Assembly (NCBI RefSeq): GCF_031583595.1
Contig: NZ_CP134145.1
Span: 3,596,001 to 3,660,000 of the forward strand
Source: Thalassotalea psychrophila
Lineage (GTDB): Bacteria > Pseudomonadota > Gammaproteobacteria > Enterobacterales > Alteromonadaceae
DNA: 64,000 nt
Direction: 5' to 3'
Shown here: one piece after another, positions 1 through 8,752 of the stretch
Layout of the letters: every line of letters starts with the position of its first letter
Position numbering within the stretch: the first letter of the stretch is position 1
Notes under the pieces: generated by a model
The model's database searches: none
The model's input: only the letters and a program-made list of their open reading frames with translations
What the model was told of the DNA's origin: nothing
Made by a program: the position numbers and the translations under genes

Positions 1-854
1 GATCAACTTCAGGATTTACATTGGCATAAAATCCGTACTCATTCGGCGCTAGTTTATTCCAGGTCGTTTTCGGCATTCTCTCAACAAGTTTAATTTCTAC
101 AATAGACTTAATGCTTTTAAAACCATATTTCCACGGCGTAACTAAGCGAATTGGTGCGCCATTTTGTGCGGGCAATGTTTTGCCATAAAGACCAACAGAT
201 AAAAGCGTTAAATCATTCATCGCTTCATCTATTCGCAACCCTTCTACGTAAGGGTATTTAATTCCACCGCCTAAATATCGATTTGACTGCCCAGGCATTT
301 GTTCAGGATCGTGTAGAGTTTTAAAAGCAACATATTTGGCTTTTGAATTAGGCTGTGCTTTTTTAATAACATCGGCTAAACGAAAGCCTAACCAAGGTAT
401 TACCATTGACCAAGCCTCAACACAGCGCAGTCGGTAAATCCGTTCTTCAATGGCAAATCTAGAGAATAATTCGTTGTAATCTAAAGTAAATGGTTTATCT
501 ACTTCGCCAGTTATTTTTAACTGCCAAGGATCAACCTTAAAATTTTGTGCAAGCTCTGCTGGTTGATCTTTTTTAGCACCAAATTCATAGAAATTATTAT
601 GAGAAATTACCTTTTTCTCAGGGGTAAGCTTATCTGGAATATCGGAGTATTGAGATTTTTTAAAATTTAACGCTTTAGTTTTAAAGGCTGAGGGACTTTC
701 TGCCCAAGCTATTTTGGGCATACTACCAGCAACTAGTGCCGACGCTCCTACAAAACCCAATTGCTTAAGCACTTTACGTCGATCTTTATATATCGCTTCA
801 TCAGTTACCTGACTTTCTAATAATGCACTTTTATTTTTTGATTTTATTAACATA
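1..854 (-). CDS. msrP: MsrP, protein-methionine-sulfoxide reductase catalytic subunit (C-terminus outside window)
   Basis: Periplasmic molybdopterin enzyme (YedY family) that reduces methionine sulfoxide in envelope proteins, using electrons from the membrane haem protein MsrQ. About 284 residues are visible and the 3' end is cut by the window edge. The N-terminus carries a Tat signal: RR at residues 25-26 in [11 protein letters not shown], a hydrophobic stretch, and an AWA cleavage site near residue 51. The family block [10 protein letters not shown] contains the Mo-coordinating Cys. Four in-frame ATGs lie at 854, 878, 887 and 896; 854 gives the usual family N-terminus. msrQ would be expected downstream, outside the window. 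Confidence 0.93.
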
Positions 855-936
855 GCTTGCCCAATTTCCAAGTCCATTCTTAGCATAACAGACATAGGAT
901 TTAGAAGAATACTTTCAAGTTTTTTCCTTTGATAGC

Positions 937-966
937 AAAAAGGCCGAGCAATGCTCGACCTTTTTA
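937..966 (-). terminator. Intrinsic terminator, probably bidirectional
   Basis: An inverted repeat (GGCCGAGCA, A, TGCTCGACC with one mismatch) is flanked by an A run on the left and a T run on the right. It ends the glutaredoxin-like gene on the minus strand and sits just upstream of msrP. Confidence 0.7.
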
Positions 967-988
967 AATCTATTACAGCGCTATTTGA

Positions 989-1348
989 TTATGCAGCGAC
1001 TTGGTCAAGGTATGACGAGATAGTTTTAGACTCATACATCCACTCACTGCTACCATCTTCTTTATCAATGCGTAAACAAGGTACTGTACGCTTTCCACCG
1101 TTGCCGACTAACTCATCTAAATGATTGTCTTTTTTAATGTCACGCAATTCAATATTTAAACTATTACGTTTAATGTTGCGACGAACTTTCACACAAAATG
1201 GGCACGCGTTTAATTGATATAGACTGAAATTTTCAGTTTGTTGATCAACCGTTTGTTGTGCTGCTGCTTCGCGTTTCATCGCTTTTGGTGAAAATATAAA
1301 ATTTATCAACAAAATGATACGGCCAATAATAAATCGTAATAAAGCCAT
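989..1348 (-). CDS. Membrane-anchored glutaredoxin-like protein
   Basis: 119 residues. Residues 4-20 form a hydrophobic N-terminal segment, probably a membrane anchor. A linker follows, then a glutaredoxin/GST-N thioredoxin fold from about residue 41. The dithiol active site CPFC is at 49-52 and the TVPCL block, with the cis-Pro that contacts glutathione, is at 88-92. A Shine-Dalgarno AAGGA lies six bases before the ATG. It probably handles thiol-disulfide exchange at the membrane. Whether the domain faces the cytoplasm or the periplasm cannot be told: the anchor is preceded by one Arg only and followed by KAMKR, which suggests the C-terminal part is cytoplasmic. Confidence 0.8.
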   Translation of the reverse strand: MALLRFIIGRIILLINFIFSPKAMKREAAAQQTVDQQTENFSLYQLNACPFCVKVRRNIKRNSLNIELRDIKKDNHLDELVGNGGKRTVPCLRIDKEDGSSEWMYESKTISSYLDQVAA

Positions 1349-1446
1349 GGTGTTCCTTAAATAAAATTAAAAAAATGACCTGATGAACTATTCATCAGAT
1401 TATATTTGTATTGTAAATATGTTGGTTTAGAAGTTTCTAGGTTTCG

Positions 1447-1998
1447 TTACCACATTAAATCATCTGGAATTTGATAATCGGCGTACGGGTCATCTTCATC
1501 TATGTCATCAACGTCTACTTTTTCATTACTCAGTAGAATGACATTTTCATCTAACGTGGCAATTTTTTCGGCGGTTTCATTGGTAACTACATAAGTGACT
1601 CCACTTAATGCACAAATGGCTAAACGGCCATTGATTAATGCTTTTTGTGTGGTGTCGTTTATATAAAGTTTTTTCACTTTGCCATTATCGGTATAGTTGT
1701 ATTCAACCTCACCGTTAATGCCTTTTATATTATGATGCTCTAGAATTTGTAAAACTCTTTGTTGTAACTCTTTTTCAGCTAACTGTTGTTTTTTCTGCGC
1801 ATTTAGCTCATTGTCTTTTGCTGTTTTTTCAGCTTTCGATTTCGCTAAGTCCTGCTTTACTTGCTCTTGTAATGTGGCTTCAATAGCCACACCGCTGCGC
1901 TTTTGTTTATTCTTTTTACGTTTGTCACTATTCGCTTGGCGAGTTTTTTGTTTAGTCGTTAAACCCGCTTTTAGTAACTGATCTTGTAATGATGACAT
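1447..1998 (-). CDS. DUF2058 family protein (YaiL-like)
   Basis: 183 residues from the ATG at 1998. An upstream in-frame ATG at 2094 would add 32 residues unlike the family, and a good Shine-Dalgarno (GTAGG) precedes 1998. The N-terminus SSLQDQLLKAGL is typical of DUF2058. A very basic Lys/Arg-rich stretch follows, then a charged helical region of about 50 residues, then a compact C-terminal domain ending in an acidic tail (DDIDEDDPYADY). The family is annotated as nucleoprotein or polynucleotide-associated, but no activity is established. It is transcribed divergently from the pheA leader. Confidence 0.85.
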   Translation of the reverse strand: MSSLQDQLLKAGLTTKQKTRQANSDKRKKNKQKRSGVAIEATLQEQVKQDLAKSKAEKTAKDNELNAQKKQQLAEKELQQRVLQILEHHNIKGINGEVEYNYTDNGKVKKLYINDTTQKALINGRLAICALSGVTYVVTNETAEKIATLDENVILLSNEKVDVDDIDEDDPYADYQIPDDLMW

Positions 1999-2066
1999 CA
2001 AAAACCTACAAATATCGAAATAATCTATGTTATGGCCGATTATTTTAGCAGAAAAGCATTTATCAG

Positions 2067-2095
2067 TTGACTCTTTTTCGTTGCATTTATACATT
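2067..2095 (+). promoter_or_regulatory. Candidate sigma-70 promoter of the pheA leader
   Basis: TTGACT at 2067-2072 is followed, after 17 bases, by TACATT at 2090-2095; TATACA at 2088 is an alternative -10 with a shorter spacer. Initiation would fall near 2101, leaving almost no untranslated region before the leader peptide. The spacing is reasonable but the -10 match is imperfect, so the exact start is uncertain. Confidence 0.5.
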
Positions 2096-2110
2096 AGGGG
2101 AATGAAATAT

Positions 2111-2149
2111 ATGATTATCGCGTTTAAATTTATCTTCTTTACCAGCTAA
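2111..2149 (+). CDS. pheL: Phe leader peptide of pheA
   Basis: A 12-codon reading frame, MIIAFKFIFFTS, has four Phe codons in its last eight. An in-frame ATG at 2102 would give MKYMIIAFKFIFFTS, but AGGGG at 2096-2100 is correctly spaced only for the ATG at 2111. The stop codon lies inside the first hairpin of the attenuator. This matches the known logic of the enterobacterial pheA leader, in which low charged tRNA-Phe stalls the ribosome in the leader. The sequence itself differs from E. coli pheL. Assigned from composition, position and the terminator that follows. Confidence 0.85.
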   Translation: MIIAFKFIFFTS

Positions 2150-2215
2150 TGCTGGAGGATTTTCGTATTTCAAATAAAAACCACGAAAGCCTTCATTACC
2201 ATGAAGGCTTTTTTT
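2142..2215 (+). promoter_or_regulatory. Phe attenuator: pause hairpin and intrinsic terminator
   Basis: Segment 1:2 is CCAGC, TAAT, GCTGG at 2142-2155 and contains the leader stop codon. The terminator is a perfect 10-bp stem, AAGCCTTCAT (2187-2196) and ATGAAGGCTT (2201-2210), with loop TACC and a following T run to 2215. Possible antiterminator pairings are AATG and AGG of 2148-2158 with CCT and CATT of 2190-2198, and TTTCGT (2161-2166) with ACGAAA (2183-2188); both are weak, so the exact alternative fold is unsure. The ATG at 2201, which opens the longest pheA frame, lies inside the terminator stem and is unlikely to be used. Confidence 0.85.
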
Positions 2216-2239
2216 ATCAATAAGATTAAGGCGTCAAAA

Positions 2240-3421
2240 GTGAAAGATAGTTTAGATTTAAATGTTATTCGTAAAGAGATCACCCAATTAGATCAAGATC
2301 TTCTCAGCCTTTTTGCTAAGCGTCGCTCCCTCACGTTAAATGTTGCTAAAAGCAAAGCTCACCAAGTTCGCCCTGTTCGAGATCAGCAGCGTGAACAAGA
2401 GTTATTAGTTAAGCTTATTCAAATAGGTAAAGAGCAAGGCTTAGATGCCCATTACGTTACCAACATTTTTCAAACTATCATTGAAGATTCGGTATTAAAC
2501 CAGCAAGCGTATTTGCAGCAATTAAAAAATCCAAATATTAAAACTCCAACCGTAAGCGTAGCGTTTTTAGGTGATAAAGGTTCGTACAGCTATTTAGCCA
2601 GTTATCGTTATTTTTCTCGCAGAGCAGAAGAAATAATCGAATTTGGTTGTGCCAGTTTCGATGATATATTGCATCAGGTAGAATCTGGTAATGTTGACTA
2701 TGGCATGTTGCCAATTGAGAACACCAGCTCAGGCAGCATTAATGAAGTATACGACCTACTTCAACATACAAACTTATCAATTGTCGGTGAATTATCACAA
2801 CCTATTGATCACTGTTTATTAACTGCGGTTAATACTAACCTTGAACAAATTGATACTATTTATGCGCACGCCCAACCTGTACAGCAGTGTAGTAACTTTT
2901 TAAATAAACAAGACGGCATTCGTATTGAATATTGTGACTCTAGTGCACAGGCAATGCAAAAAGCGGCAGAATCAAAGTTAGCCAATGTTGCAGTTATTGG
3001 CTCAGAAGAAGGTGGTAAGTTGTATGATTTAATGGCATTAACTAAGTCGATAGCGAATCAAGCAGAAAATCACAGTCGCTTTATTCTTGTTGCTAGAAAA
3101 CCGGTTGAAGTAGCAGAGCAAATCCCTGCAAAAACAACGCTAATTTTAGCTACCAGCCAAGAGCCAGGTGCGCTAGTTGATTGTTTAGTGGTGTTAAAAA
3201 AATATGACATTAACATGACGAAACTTGAGTCTCGCCCGATTCAAGGCAGGCCTTGGGAAGAAATGTTTTACATTGATTTAGAAGCGAATCTACGCTCTTC
3301 GGCAATGCAAGATTGTTTGGCTGAACTTACCAAGCTAACCCGTTTCATTAAAGTGTTAGGTTGTTATGCAACAGAGCAAATAAAGCCAACGAATGTACCG
3401 GCAAAAGCTTTAGAAGAATAA
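2240..3421 (+). CDS. pheA: Bifunctional chorismate mutase / prephenate dehydratase
   Basis: Makes phenylpyruvate from chorismate via prephenate, the committed Phe branch. The start is placed at GTG 2240: AAGG precedes it by eight bases, and the alternative ATG at 2201 lies within the attenuator terminator. This gives 393 residues, close to E. coli PheA (386). Domains run from an AroQ chorismate mutase (about 1-90, IRKEITQLDQDLLSLFAKRR), through prephenate dehydratase (VAFLGDKGSYSYLA at its start and PIENTSSGSINEVYDLL inside), to an ACT domain whose ESRP motif (LESRPIQGRPWE) forms part of the Phe allosteric site. Control is probably double: feedback by Phe and attenuation at the leader. Confidence 0.97.
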   Translation: MKDSLDLNVIRKEITQLDQDLLSLFAKRRSLTLNVAKSKAHQVRPVRDQQREQELLVKLIQIGKEQGLDAHYVTNIFQTIIEDSVLNQQAYLQQLKNPNIKTPTVSVAFLGDKGSYSYLASYRYFSRRAEEIIEFGCASFDDILHQVESGNVDYGMLPIENTSSGSINEVYDLLQHTNLSIVGELSQPIDHCLLTAVNTNLEQIDTIYAHAQPVQQCSNFLNKQDGIRIEYCDSSAQAMQKAAESKLANVAVIGSEEGGKLYDLMALTKSIANQAENHSRFILVARKPVEVAEQIPAKTTLILATSQEPGALVDCLVVLKKYDINMTKLESRPIQGRPWEEMFYIDLEANLRSSAMQDCLAELTKLTRFIKVLGCYATEQIKPTNVPAKALEE

Positions 3422-3434
3422 GTAAAAATAGAAG

Positions 3435-3471
3435 CGAGAAACGAAAAGAAAAATTCGTTTCTCGTTATATT
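3435..3471. terminator. Terminator between convergent pheA and RND genes
   Basis: A perfect 11-bp stem, CGAGAAACGAA (3435-3445) and TTCGTTTCTCG (3454-3464), has an A-rich loop, with TTATATTT on the plus side. It sits 14 bases after pheA and 21 bases from the end of the convergent RND gene, so it may serve both. Confidence 0.7.
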
Positions 3472-3491
3472 TAATACTCACTTAGCAATAA

Positions 3492-6400
3492 CTAGCTAAT
3501 TTGCTCTTCCAACTGCTTGGCAATATATTCCGGTGACTTAGTACCACGACATAACCAATAATATGCACCCGGTACAATAAACAAAGTAAAGATACTCGCT
3601 AGCGATACCCCTGCAAAAATTACCACACCAAGTACCATTCGACTTTCAGCACCAGGGCCTACTGCAATAACCAATGGAATTGAACTCATTACAGTAGTAA
3701 ATGACGTCATGATAATTGGACGTAAGCGTTGCTGTGCACCTTTAATAATAGCATCGGTAAATTCTTCACCCGCATCTCGTAATTGGTTAGCAAATTCTAC
3801 AATTAAAATACCATTTTTAGCCGCTAAGCCAATTAACATGACGATGCCAATTTGACTGTAAACATTTAAACTCATGCCCATGGCATATAATCCTGCTAAA
3901 GCTCCGACAAGAGCTAATGGAACAGTAAGCAAAATTACGAACGGATGGATAAAGCTTTCGAACTGGGCTGCTAACACTAAATAAGTAATAAGTAATGCTA
4001 AGGCAAAGATGATAATCATTGAGCTACTACCATCTTTCAATTTTTGTGACTGCCCGGTGTAATCTACTGACGCTTCTGCTGGGAGCTCCTCTTCAACCAC
4101 TTTGTTAAGAAAATCTAGAGCTTCACCTAAAGTATAGCCCTCGGCTAAATTTCCCGACAAAGTAATACTTCTTAAACGATTGTAGCGATTTAAATAGGTT
4201 GACCGCGCATTTTCTTCAAAACTAATTAAATTAGACATTGGCACTAATTGTTCGGTCGCGTCAGAGCGCACATAGATATTGTCAATACTATCAGGGGAAC
4301 GGTATTCATCTTCATTTCCGGCCAACAAAACATCATACTCTTCGCCCCTATCAATATAGGTAGTTACTCGACGTTTCCCTAACATTGTTTCCAGAGTTTT
4401 ACCTATATCTCCAACGGTAACACCAAGATCAGACGCCCGGGTACGGTCGATATTAACAAGTACCTGCGGTGACGTTTCCTTATAGTCGCTGTCTAGGCCA
4501 ATAATGTTCGGGTTATCTTGTGCTTTAGCCATTATTATATCGCGCCAACGGGCTATCTCTTCGTAGTTAGTTCCTTGTAAAACGAAACCAATTGGACGGC
4601 CACCACCGCCTCTACCGCCTAAGCCTCCTCGCGTCATAACAAAAGCACGTACATCAGTTACATCACTAAGTTCTTCGTTGAAGCCATTAATGAAATCTTG
4701 TGTTGAAATATCGCGTTCTTGCCACGGAGGTAAACCAATGATGGCAATACCACCAGTACCTCTAAAACCAGGAACACGCACAAGTACGCGCTCTAATGTG
4801 CCGTCTTCATAATGGCGTAATAATTTTTCTTCGATTTGCAGCATATTGCCGGCATTGCTTTTAAAACTTGCCCCTTCAGCGCCACTCATAATTAAAAATG
4901 CACCGCCACGATCTTCTTTCGGGGCATATTCACTTGGCAGCTTATCGAAAATTGTCCACAAACTGGCAAAGGCTAAAAGCATTACTAACACAATCATTAG
5001 CGGCTGTTTGATCACCGAAGATAAAGAGTTCGCATAAGCAATTTCAAGCTTGGCAAAATTTCTATCTAACAACTGGCCAAACGACGAGCTACGTTTTCTG
5101 TGTTTTAAAAGCTTAGAACACATCATAGGTGTTAACGATAAAGCGGTTATACTTGAAAAAACTACCGCAGCAGCGATTGCTATAGCAAATTCGGTAAATA
5201 GTTTACCTATATCACCAGCCATAAAGATCAGAGGAACAAAAACAGAAACCAAGACTAACGTTGTGGCTACAACAGCAAATGCAACCTCTCGACCACCATT
5301 AAATGCTGCAGCAAGCGGTTTTTCACCTTCTTCTATGCGGCGGTAAATATTTTCTAGAACTACGATGGAGTCATCTACGACTAAACCAATGGCAAGTACC
5401 AAGGCTAATAAGGTTAATAGGTTGATAGAAAAGCCAAGTGAACTTAATACGATCATAGAGCCAATTAACGCAACTGGCACGGTTACAGCGGGAATAAAGG
5501 TAGCTCGAATATTGCCTAAAAATAAGAATATCACTAGGATAACCATCAACATGGCAACTGCTAAAGTGTTATAAACTTCACTAATAGACTCTTTGATAAA
5601 TGTTGACGAATCATAACTCGGGATGATGGTAGTACCGGCAGGCAAGTTAAGCTTTACTTGCTCCATTTCTTCTCGAGCATAATTAACTACATCTATTGTA
5701 TTCGCCGTTGATTGCTTAATGATCCCTAAGCCAACCATGTTTTTACCATAGCCTCTAAACATAGTTTCATCATCTTCAGCGGTAATTTCTATTGTAGCCA
5801 CATCAGATAAACGTACTAAGGAGTTATTCTCACCACGACTAATAACCATATTAGCAAAATCGAGATCTGTTTTATAACTGCGAGAAACTCGTACGTTAAA
5901 TATTCTATCTACGGATTTCACTTCTCCAGCGGGTAACTCTACGTTTTCAGCCAGTAGCGTACTTTCGATATCACTCACTGTAATATCACGCGCAGCCATC
6001 GCTTGACGATTAAGAGTAATTTTCATCGCATAATTACGACCACCGCCAACCATAACTTCTGCAACTCCGTTTACCACAGCAAAGCGATCAACTATGTACC
6101 GATTAGCATAATCAGTAAGCTCTAGCGTATTGAATATGTCACTTTGTAAGGTAAACCAGGCAATAACATCATCATCATCATTAGCTTTTTTAACTTCAGG
6201 AGGATCTGCTTGGTCGGGTAAACGACGTAACTCAGAGGAGATTTTGTCACGTACATCGTTAGCTGCGCTGTCAACATCACGCTCAACGTTAAATTCGATA
6301 GAAATTCTCGATTGACCATCTCTAGAGGTAGACTTAATATTTTTAACCCCTTCAATACCACTAATTTTATCCTCTAAAACTTGTGTTATTTTAGTCTCAA

Positions 6401-6575
6401 TAATGGCAGCTGAGGCACCTGGATATGAAGTCGAAACAGATATCACAGGTTTATCGATATCAGGATATTCTCGAAGCGGTAATAATAAGAAAGCAACAAT
6501 ACCAAAAGTAACAATAAGTAAATTTAAAACAGTGGCAAAAACCGGTCTTTTTACCGAAATATCTGACAATATCAT
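3492..6575 (-). CDS. RND-type multidrug efflux permease (HAE1/AcrB family)
   Basis: 1027 residues, full length for an inner-membrane RND pump that exports hydrophobic compounds using the proton gradient. TM1 lies at about 11-31, followed by the first large periplasmic loop. TM2-TM6 follow with the proton-relay pair DD in GLVVDDSIVVLENIY, then the second porter loop, then TM8-TM12 with the matching Lys in GLAAKNGILIVEFAN. The N-terminus MILSDISVKRPVFATVLNLL and the LPLREYPDID block are typical of the MexK/VexH-like branch rather than AcrB proper. The start overlaps the adaptor stop codon (TAATG), so the two are translationally coupled. No outer-membrane TolC partner or regulator is adjacent. 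Confidence 0.93.
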   Translation of the reverse strand: MILSDISVKRPVFATVLNLLIVTFGIVAFLLLPLREYPDIDKPVISVSTSYPGASAAIIETKITQVLEDKISGIEGVKNIKSTSRDGQSRISIEFNVERDVDSAANDVRDKISSELRRLPDQADPPEVKKANDDDDVIAWFTLQSDIFNTLELTDYANRYIVDRFAVVNGVAEVMVGGGRNYAMKITLNRQAMAARDITVSDIESTLLAENVELPAGEVKSVDRIFNVRVSRSYKTDLDFANMVISRGENNSLVRLSDVATIEITAEDDETMFRGYGKNMVGLGIIKQSTANTIDVVNYAREEMEQVKLNLPAGTTIIPSYDSSTFIKESISEVYNTLAVAMLMVILVIFLFLGNIRATFIPAVTVPVALIGSMIVLSSLGFSINLLTLLALVLAIGLVVDDSIVVLENIYRRIEEGEKPLAAAFNGGREVAFAVVATTLVLVSVFVPLIFMAGDIGKLFTEFAIAIAAAVVFSSITALSLTPMMCSKLLKHRKRSSSFGQLLDRNFAKLEIAYANSLSSVIKQPLMIVLVMLLAFASLWTIFDKLPSEYAPKEDRGGAFLIMSGAEGASFKSNAGNMLQIEEKLLRHYEDGTLERVLVRVPGFRGTGGIAIIGLPPWQERDISTQDFINGFNEELSDVTDVRAFVMTRGGLGGRGGGGRPIGFVLQGTNYEEIARWRDIIMAKAQDNPNIIGLDSDYKETSPQVLVNIDRTRASDLGVTVGDIGKTLETMLGKRRVTTYIDRGEEYDVLLAGNEDEYRSPDSIDNIYVRSDATEQLVPMSNLISFEENARSTYLNRYNRLRSITLSGNLAEGYTLGEALDFLNKVVEEELPAEASVDYTGQSQKLKDGSSSMIIIFALALLITYLVLAAQFESFIHPFVILLTVPLALVGALAGLYAMGMSLNVYSQIGIVMLIGLAAKNGILIVEFANQLRDAGEEFTDAIIKGAQQRLRPIIMTSFTTVMSSIPLVIAVGPGAESRMVLGVVIFAGVSLASIFTLFIVPGAYYWLCRGTKSPEYIAKQLEEQIS

Positions 6576-7642
6576 TACTTAGTTTCCATGTTTGTTGATG
6601 TCGTTTTTACTTGCGAACCATCTCTAAGTTTTAACGCACCTTCAATAACTACATTTATGCCTTCATTGATCCCTGAAGTAACTTCAACAATGCCTGGTTT
6701 GCGACGACCTACTGAAATGTCTACTCGTTTGGCTGTGTCATTTTCGATAACAAATACAAAATGCTTGTCTTCGTAAGGTATGACTGCGCTTTCTGGTATC
6801 TGTAAAACTTGCGCGACATTACGTTCTAAAATAATACTCATTAACATACCTGGACGAAGTTTATTATTGCTATTATCGATTTCAGCACGAATTTGTATAG
6901 TACGAGTAACAGCATCAACTCGGGGTGCGATACTGGTAACTTTACCAATGAAATTTTTACCTGGGTAAGCAACATTGCTAGACGCAACTGTTTGACCAAT
7001 ATTTACTGTTGTTATAAATCGTTCAGGTATGGCAAAGTCGAGCTTAATAACGGATATGTCGTCTAAAGTAGTGATTGTTGAGCCATCATTGATTAATGCT
7101 CCTACACTCACTTCACGAAAACCTAATTGACCATCAAATGGAGCTCGTATGGTTAAATTATTTAAAGTCGCCTGCGCACTTAATAGTTGTGCGCGAAATG
7201 ATTGTACTTTTGCTTTTTGTTCATCTCTTTGTGAAATAGAAGCCGCACTTTGCTCAAGTAAATCTTTGTATCGTTGCAGTTGCGCACTTGATTGGTCTAG
7301 ATTGGCCTGTAATTCTTTAATTTTTGCTTGTTCTTCAGCTTTAAATAACTCGACTAAAATGTCACCCTTTTTAACTCGGTCACCGTCGTTAAAATGAATC
7401 GATTTAATGATGTCAGTATATTGAGCTGTAATAACAACTTCTTCATTAGCTTTAGTTGTTCCTAAAGCTTCAAACTCATCGCTAAACTCTGCCATAATTA
7501 CAGGTGTAGTTTTAACTGATACCACTCTTGCGCTTTGTGATTGCTTAACATTTGGTTCAGGTAAATTAAGATATGCTAACAACGCAATAAGTAAGCCCGA
7601 AAGGATTAATAAAGGTAAGCGAGACGACTGTGTTGATTCCAT
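6575..7642 (-). CDS. RND periplasmic adaptor subunit (membrane fusion protein)
   Basis: 355 residues. An N-terminal hydrophobic anchor (about 9-26) without a lipobox is followed by a biotinyl-lipoyl half domain (QYTDIIKSIHFNDGDRVKKGDILVEL), an alpha-hairpin of about 60 residues (coiled coil, KIKELQANLDQSSAQLQRYKDLL), the second lipoyl half (IRAPFDGQLGFREVSVGALI) and beta-barrel domains ending in RPGMLMSIILER. It bridges the inner-membrane pump encoded immediately downstream to an outer-membrane channel. It is first in a two-gene operon whose promoter must lie in the 173-bp divergent gap with the AsmA-like gene. Confidence 0.93.
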   Translation of the reverse strand: MESTQSSRLPLLILSGLLIALLAYLNLPEPNVKQSQSARVVSVKTTPVIMAEFSDEFEALGTTKANEEVVITAQYTDIIKSIHFNDGDRVKKGDILVELFKAEEQAKIKELQANLDQSSAQLQRYKDLLEQSAASISQRDEQKAKVQSFRAQLLSAQATLNNLTIRAPFDGQLGFREVSVGALINDGSTITTLDDISVIKLDFAIPERFITTVNIGQTVASSNVAYPGKNFIGKVTSIAPRVDAVTRTIQIRAEIDNSNNKLRPGMLMSIILERNVAQVLQIPESAVIPYEDKHFVFVIENDTAKRVDISVGRRKPGIVEVTSGINEGINVVIEGALKLRDGSQVKTTSTNMETK

Positions 7643-7815
7643 GAGAGGGTTTTATCCAAAATAATCGGTGTTAATACAATGGTGCAATATACTGCAAGTT
7701 ACATATTTAAACGATAGCAATACGTTGAATTACACATTTAATAGGTTAAATATTTACTTTCTAAGGCTATAATTATAAAGGTTAAAATCATAACAACAAA
7801 TTTTTTGGATAAATC

Positions 7816-8556
7816 ATGAATAAACTTGCAGCACTCGCCATTGGCCTTTTACTTTTTTTTGGTGCCATGCTTTGGTTTTTAGCCTCAGCTGACTGGAATG
7901 GTTTTGTCCGTTCGCAAATTGAAATTCATGGTTCAAAACTAACCGGAGAAACGGTAACCGTTGATAAGGTAGACATCAAATTCAGCGAAGGCTTTGGCGG
8001 TATTTATGGGGTAAGCTTTTCAAATCCAAGTAAATATAAACAAGCGAAAGCATTTTATTTAGGTGAGGTTTCTTTAGATATAGATATGGAATCTATAGGG
8101 CAAACTCCTTTTGTTTTAGAGTCGATAGCTCTTAAACAACCACAAGCATTTGTTGAGTTTGATAAGAATGGCAATAACAACTTTAAAGATCTATTAACAG
8201 CAATTAATAATCAAATACCTAAGTCTGAATCTACATCAAGCTCTAAAAAGAAAAAAGACAGTAAACCTGAGCCCCGTATATCAATTAATCATTTAGAATT
8301 AGCAGGTGTTGCACTGACTGTAGACCTTAGCGAAGTGAATGGTAAAACCTATAACATAGAGATACCTAGTGTGCAGCTTGGTGCTATTGGCGGCGCAGAA
8401 GGATTACCGGCGAGTGAGCTTGGTATGGTTATTGGTAATAGCTTATTTAAAGCGATTTCAGCGGCGGCGAAAAAGCAATATAAACAGATAATGAAAGAAA
8501 AACTAAATAAGAAAAAACAAGATTTCCTTGAAAAATTAAAGAAAAAGCATGGCTAG
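7816..8556 (+). CDS. AsmA-like membrane-anchored periplasmic protein
   Basis: 246 residues. One N-terminal membrane segment (about 5-24) is followed by a beta-rich periplasmic region resembling the N-terminal part of AsmA/DUF748 proteins (SQIEIHGSKLTGETVTVDKVDIKFSEGFGGIYGV). A Ser/Lys-rich linker (about 137-150) follows, then a second beta section (ISINHLELAGVALTVDL) and a Lys-rich helical tail (MKEKLNKKKQDFLEKLKKK). AsmA-family proteins act in outer-membrane lipid homeostasis, but this short version has no assigned role. It is a single gene with ATG start and GGA upstream, divergent from the efflux operon. Confidence 0.6.
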   Translation: MNKLAALAIGLLLFFGAMLWFLASADWNGFVRSQIEIHGSKLTGETVTVDKVDIKFSEGFGGIYGVSFSNPSKYKQAKAFYLGEVSLDIDMESIGQTPFVLESIALKQPQAFVEFDKNGNNNFKDLLTAINNQIPKSESTSSSKKKKDSKPEPRISINHLELAGVALTVDLSEVNGKTYNIEIPSVQLGAIGGAEGLPASELGMVIGNSLFKAISAAAKKQYKQIMKEKLNKKKQDFLEKLKKKHG

Positions 8557-8569
8557 ATTTTATCTAGCC
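8551..8569 (+). terminator. Hairpin overlapping the AsmA-like stop codon
   Basis: GGCTAGA, TTTTA, TCTAGCC forms a perfect 7-bp stem that includes the TAG stop. The downstream sequence is only moderately T-rich, so intrinsic termination is uncertain. Confidence 0.35.
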
Positions 8570-8680
8570 GTAGTTATTCGTTGTAATTAGTCAAAATGAT
8601 CTGATAATTATTGGACTTGGCATTGAAGAATTCAACGTCCGGAGTTATTGAGAATTAGGAAACATTTTAGTCACCGCATA

Positions 8681-8714
8681 CGTCAGGAGGTCCTGCGTCT
8701 CGCTTAGGATGACG
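8681..8714. repeat. REP-like imperfect palindrome
   Basis: CGTCA at the left end pairs with TGACG at the right end, and AGGA pairs with TCCT inside. The GC content is much higher than in the surrounding intergenic DNA. Short GC-rich palindromes of this look (a TCATCCT-type core) are common as dispersed extragenic repeats in gammaproteobacteria. Only this one copy was seen in the window. Confidence 0.4.
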
Positions 8715-8752
8715 GCGCTCTCTTTGTAGCTTGTACAGGTTGGTATTAGAAA

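Noticed and set aside
2201..2239. N-terminal extension of PheA from ATG 2201
   Set aside because: The codons form the second arm of the attenuator terminator, and no Shine-Dalgarno precedes them.
3435..3464. Recurrent GAAACGAG-type strings in gaps (also near 45138, 56830, 62740)
   Set aside because: The strings are short and variable; apart from the hairpin at 3435 they do not form a consistent repeat unit.
4846..6361. Several 60-100-codon frames inside the RND permease gene on both strands
   Set aside because: They are shadows of a strongly conserved gene, without ribosome binding sites or family matches.
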